Source of the DNA: Clytia hemisphaerica
Taxonomy: Eukaryota > Cnidaria > Hydrozoa > Leptothecata > Clytiidae
Direction of reading: 5' to 3'
Assembly (NCBI GenBank): GCA_902728285.1
Contig: CACVBU010000017.1
Coordinates: 1,059,437 to 1,123,436, forward strand
Length of the DNA: 64,000 bases
Shown here piece by piece: positions 59,863-64,000 of this stretch. The notes below the pieces were generated by a model. It did not search any database. It was not told the origin of the DNA and saw only the letters and a list, made by a program, of their open reading frames with translations. A program made the translations under genes and the position numbers. Each line of letters opens with the position of its first letter. The first letter of the stretch is position 1.

Positions 59863-61120
59863 TCAGTCATAATATTTTGGGTTTTGGCAGTAGGAAATCA
59901 AGCTTCCAGAAAAAACAACATTAGTCATCTACAGGATGTATTTGCAACAACAAGGATGAGAGTTACCTGAATCAAGTTCAAGTTCCCAAGACATGAATTA
60001 AAACTTGAAAACTTAAAAAATAAGACAAAATGACTGATTGCGAATGTGCAGCAGCCAGGATATCACCCAACCAAATTTTGTTATTTAATTCCCAAGACAG
60101 CGCTTTAATTTTTAATTGGCCTTGTTTGTAGGCTAAAGTAAAAATAATTCCGCACATGTAAATGGGTCAGTGTTTGAGGTTCGGCAAAATTTCCAGGAAA
60201 TAGCCTATCCGACAGTGTGCGGATCTAGGTGGGTTCTGTCTCCCCCATAGATATTTTTCTTGGGAAGTCGATCTTCAAATTAGTTTTCAAGTTTGGCTTG
60301 GCTCAAAAATTTTCATCAATGGCTCAAATTTTAGGCAATTTCTCATAGTTTTTGAAAATGAGCGCTGACAAAAAGCGCTGGGTTATTTTTTCATGAATCC
60401 CTTTAGAGTCAAGTAAACGATATAGCGCTTTTGCAGCATTAATCTCTGATAAACATTTTGGCGGGACGCTAGTGTGACTAACTGTTTGGACCCAGTTTAG
60501 TTACCTTTTAGAATTATATCTGTTTTGTCAGTCTAAGCTTAAACTCCTATATCAGGATTAGAAACTGGGCTAGTCTTACCCCTTTTACCTTTCCCTTTAC
60601 AACAATACTATGCTGACAAGTTGACACAACACATTGACAAATAATCCCTCTGAGAAATTTATATCGCAATCGATAACAAAAACGAAAGTGGTCTCTTCTA
60701 CTGATTGCTTCCCGGTGCTCCTTCGCAGCTGTTTATCAAATTTCCACCAATGAGATTGCCACATTTCACAAGGCCTGTCTTTTTAGCACCGTGGCCTCTC
60801 AGTGACGTCATGTGATGACTTGCACGACAGGCGGCTCTAAAATCCCACCCTTCTTGTTCTATATTTGTTTCAATCCGTGATCCTAAGGCTCAGGTTTTTT
60901 TCTCATCTTCAATTTACTGAAGAAGGTGGGAATTTGATGCGAGAGTTAGATTGTCAGTCTATGCTTATAAAATCCTACATCAAGATTACGGAATTTGGAG
61001 TGCAGACCGAATTTTACTTTCATTTTCAGTAGTTTCACTTTCGATTTTGAGCCAACATCTTAGCAATGGGGTGCTTGCCCATAGTTACAGGGGTTTGTGC
61101 AAAAAACCAAACATAGACAG
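59863..61120. other. No gene seen
   Basis: Intergenic or intronic sequence with only short unsupported frames. Confidence 0.35.
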
Positions 61121-61590
61121 TTACATCAATATGCCAAAGACATTTTGTTCAACCACCTTCACTTCAAGATAGGCCACCATAGAATGAACTTCCTTTTATA
61201 GGATGAACCATATTCATGTGGCTTTCAGCCTTGCACTCCATTTCTATTTCTATTTCTATTATTTGATTAGCAAAAACTTTATACAAAGTTATTCTCGCCA
61301 TCACAGAGCCTATTTGAGATATTTTACTAACTAGCCCAGAGAAAAATTTTAAACCTTTATTATTTGAATGCATGCCTTTTTAATACTCAAATATAAAACA
61401 ATTACAGTATATAAAACTTTTTAACTTGGTCATCAGTCAAAAAAGTCATTAAAATTGATTAGCCTCTGCGATGGAGTGCAAGGCTGAAAGCCACATGAAT
61501 ATGGTTCATCCTATAAAGGAAGTTCATTCTATGGTGGTCAATCTTGAAGTGAAGGTGGTTGAACAAAATCTTTTTGGCATTTTGATGTAT
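61121..61590. mobile_element. Foldback element with arms of about 110 bp
   Basis: ATTTTGTTCAACCACCTTCA, CACCATAGAATGAACTTCC, AGGATGAACCATATTCATGT and TTTCAGCCTTGCACTCCAT at 61141-61231 are all mirrored at 61468-61570. Arm similarity is high; the spacer is about 235 bp of AT-rich DNA. Confidence 0.85.
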
Positions 61591-63190
61591 ATACTGATAG
61601 AAAGTTTTCCAAATCCCTTATATTTCAATTGAACCAATGAAAAATGAAACTTTTCCATGTTTCACTTTTTTGCAAAAACTCTTCAAAATGAAAATATTTA
61701 AGATTTAAAGTATTCAATGATTTTTTACGGCACTTTGCACAACGTATTTCAACTGTACTCAACCACTTCCGGTTTTCAGAGCATGTCATGGTTGCCCCCA
61801 AGGAAAATTTCCAACATAAAACTCTGCCCCTAAGATCTGTTTCCCACCACAAAAAAGCCAGAAAAACAGGTAAATATAGCCAGTTTTCAATGATTTTGCC
61901 CCTGAACTGTAGATAATATCAAAATTTTGCCCCAGCCCTTGAAAAGTGAGCAATCTCTGCCCTCGAGATCTCAATGATTTCTGCCATACTCTGAAAACTG
62001 GAACCACTTATATGTCACAACCCTGCACAACCAGTTAATAAATATATTATATTCTCCTAGAATTACCTATATTTTTATCCATCTGTATGCTCCAGAAAGA
62101 TAAAATAAAACTGGCACCGTTCCGTTTTATGCCGCTTTAGTTTTATCTTTCTGGTCTACACATCATTTTTAGCAGTTTTTAGGCTCTGCATTAGTCCTGC
62201 AGCTGTGTCAAAGCAGAATATTAAAGGCCTAGAGAAAAAGCATACTTACAAATCTATCATGCAAAAACACTTCTTTTAATTGCAAGGATTGGGGTCCAAG
62301 TGTTTTCTTGACAAGACACAAAGGATTCAAGCAGGGAGCAATCGGTTGAAGCCGACCGAGTGACAAAATAAATCAGCTGCGCACATGTTTGCACCTATAA
62401 CGAGCTACTGGTTGTTGGTGATGTACATAGTGCGGGCGGTCGGGCGCCAAGTCCGCCGTATGACCTGTCCTAGCACAACACTTTTTTTTCGGAACACCCT
62501 GTCAGAAAGGTTACTTTTAGTATGCTTTTAGACATAAGTGACATAAGCTATTGAAGCTACTAGCATAGGTCTGCTCTACTCGTGAAGCATCTTCTTATTG
62601 TGTAAATCAGATAAATCTAATTACGATCAGAAAGTTTCGGGATTATACAGAAACCAGAGAAGCAATTTTGTACATTTAACGCCCAGAACATATTGAAAAA
62701 AGATCACCGAGCCGGCTGCTTTCGATTTTAGTCACATCCGGGGCTGTCCAGGGTCACCTTTTAGCAAATTCAAATTCAACAAATGAGTTCGAGTAGGTAC
62801 CATTTTTAGAACGGGAAAGTGATCTGTCAAGTCATCAGATTGATCGTAGGAAAATTATTCGAATCTGAATTGAGTGAAAGTACCAAAACAATAACGAGAA
62901 ATGACAACAAGTTTGTTTGCGACAAGGCGTCTGGATCAATGGAGATATATAATTCGTTTAATAGAGATCCATTCAGTCCTTGCAGGGGATGCCCGGTTCT
63001 GTATTGAGTGGTCTCTAGGAATCGTCTCGTTAGAACCGTCTTACGTTTTAGTTTATACTGCCTGCAAGCTTGCAAGACACTGACACACAGTTTTTCAGAT
63101 CAAGTGCGTTAATCCGGCGTGAACCGGCCAGCATGCTATCACCTCATCCATGATGTATTGTCTGTACACTCACTTGCCAAGTAATCAAAG
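61591..63190. other. No gene seen; one short hairpin
   Basis: Contains a hairpin at 62093-62156 (CCAGAAAGATAAAATAAAAC mirrored by GTTTTATCTTTCTGG). Frames at 62819-63083 overlap on both strands without family resemblance. Confidence 0.35.
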
Positions 63191-63191
63191 C

Positions 63192-63260
63192 ACATAGTGG
63201 GAATAGAACCCCGACCTCCTGGGTGGCAGTCAAGAATGATAACCACTACACTACTTCGCC
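63192..63260 (-). repeat. tRNA-Gly(GCC)-like SINE head or decayed tRNA
   Basis: Read on the minus strand, TAGTGTAGTGGTTATCA resembles an RNA polymerase III A box and GGGGTTCTATTCCC a B box/T arm. A CTTGA-CTGCCAC-CCAGG arm carries anticodon GCC in a loop identical to that of tRNA-Gly(GCC). The 5' GGCGAAG has no complementary 3' acceptor strand, so it cannot be a functional tRNA; a tRNA-derived SINE head is more likely. Confidence 0.65.
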
Positions 63261-63345
63261 TATATCGGAGATCCTTAGACCCCTAGATAATGCCAGTCGA
63301 TAGGTGATAAGTGAAATATAAGATAAGTAAAAATTGCGTCTTAAC

Positions 63346-63558
63346 CTGTTGAGCTGAATCTTTTGTAGTTTTAGATTTTGGTAGTAGAAGACATTGATCA
63401 GAGGATGATCCATGAGGTGTAAGAAAGCGATGAGAAGAGGATGGGGAGAATGAAAAGACGAGATTCTCTTCCTCTTCACCGTTATATCTTGGTGGTTGAC
63501 CTTGTTGGTTGATTTCCTCTGCTGACCATTTCCTCCATGGACTGTTCGGTGTAGACAT
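63346..63558 (-). CDS. First coding exon, possibly an IMPDH N-terminal extension
   Basis: A 71-codon exon starting ATG (preceded in frame by TGA) and ending GCTCAACAG|GTTAAG, a good donor at phase 0. It encodes MSTPNSPWRKWSAEEINQQG, then a Ser/Glu-rich low-complexity peptide ending KTTKDSAQQ. I do not recognise it on its own. The next minus-strand acceptor with recognisable coding is IMPDH exon 1, whose first 12 bp (VSED before the usual Met) are open in the same phase 0. Joining would add 75 residues before IMPDH across a 7.8 kb intron. Vertebrate IMPDH1 has known isoforms with N-terminal extensions, so this is plausible, but it could equally begin another gene. Confidence 0.45.
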
Positions 63559-64000
63559 CCCCTTTCAAGTATTCTTTTTAGTTCCCTAGAGATTGAAGTT
63601 AAATACTTGGGTTAAGTTGAAGGAAACATACAATATATTTATCTGAGAGTCAAAAATTTACATCCAGTTGCTGTGAGAGCAAAACAGATAAATAAATAAA
63701 AAAATAAACAAACAAACAAAACTGTGATACAACTAGTTAACAGTTAAAATTGAAAAGTTACAACGAGATTCTTTTGACTGGTTTCGAAAGAAATTGGTCC
63801 TGTGATCTTTCCTGGTATAAATAAACGATAGCAAAGATAAGTTCTATTTCAAATTAAGTGAAAAAACTTGAAAAAAAGTAAGCAATATACATTATTAGGG
63901 TCAAATTGCAATTTATCTGGATGGTTGTGAAATACAATATTCTATGTTATAAACATTTCCCATTTTTTTGTTGTCACCACCCTGCATAATGATTTCACTC
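63559..64000. other. 5' flank of the minus-strand exon; nothing else seen
   Basis: AT-rich with an (AAAT/AAAC)n-like stretch near 63685-63720. An acceptor-like TCTCTAG at about 63585 (minus) suggests the exon may be preceded by another untranslated one. Confidence 0.35.

Noticed and set aside
63192-63260. Functional tRNA-Gly gene
   Set aside because: The acceptor stem cannot pair and the anticodon stem has a mismatch, so I list it as a tRNA-derived repeat.

Overview
This is a metazoan nuclear window: AT-rich, with spliceosomal genes (GT-AG introns from under 100 bp to several kb), long introns and intergenic stretches packed with inverted-repeat elements, and no bacterial-type features. The gene content (complex I NDUFA2, an SMAP ArfGAP, a DRAM/TMEM150-type membrane protein, IMPDH), the retroelement style and the invertebrate-type FEN1-like multi-copy gene suggest a marine invertebrate, possibly a non-bilaterian such as a cnidarian. 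That placement is inference; no species can be named from the sequence alone.

Layout. 1-2.8 kb: nested terminal-inverted-repeat (TIR) elements. 2.86-7.36 kb (+): NDUFA2 in three exons, its first intron holding a 1.07 kb GGTTACC element and a 0.9 kb foldback. 9.36-10.02 kb (-): an unrecognised multipass membrane protein. 11.3-12.6 kb: a 23-bp minisatellite with a palindromic element inserted. 13.7-18.6 kb (+): a multi-exon gene with a FEN1/XPG-like (PIN-fold) core and a Cys-rich acidic tail, broken by three apparent frameshifts. 20.3-22.4 kb (-): an intronless gene for tandem ubiquitin-like folds, split by one frameshift. 26.3-39.6 kb (-): SMAP in nine coding exons; the first intron is 8.6 kb and carries TIR elements plus degenerate retrotransposon coding sequence. 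40.5-46.6 kb (+): a DRAM/TMEM150-family gene, divergent from SMAP, with a 7-nt first coding segment and a 5.3 kb intron. 46.9-47.7 kb: an exact 393-bp tandem duplication. 50.5-55.5 kb (-): IMPDH in nine coding exons, with a possible upstream N-terminal exon at 63.35-63.56 kb.

How the genes relate. They are ordinary unlinked eukaryotic functions (respiration, Arf traffic, membrane/autophagy, guanine nucleotide synthesis), not a pathway cluster. SMAP and the DRAM-like gene are head-to-head across about 0.9 kb and may share a promoter region; the DRAM-like gene and IMPDH converge. All exon joins were made by eye from splice signals, reading phase and protein family resemblance; each NDUFA2, SMAP, DRAM-like and IMPDH junction keeps frame.

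The unusual content is the dense population of non-autonomous TIR/foldback elements, many with their own internally reiterated short motif (ACGTTT, GGTTACC, TTCGCGA, TCGAA, GTGGCT, GGCGGGAATTTAATTT, CACCCCC). Several are nested. Most promising for novelty are the tandem ubiquitin-fold gene, the FEN1-like/Cys-rich gene family, the possible IMPDH N-terminal extension and the motif-reiterating element families.
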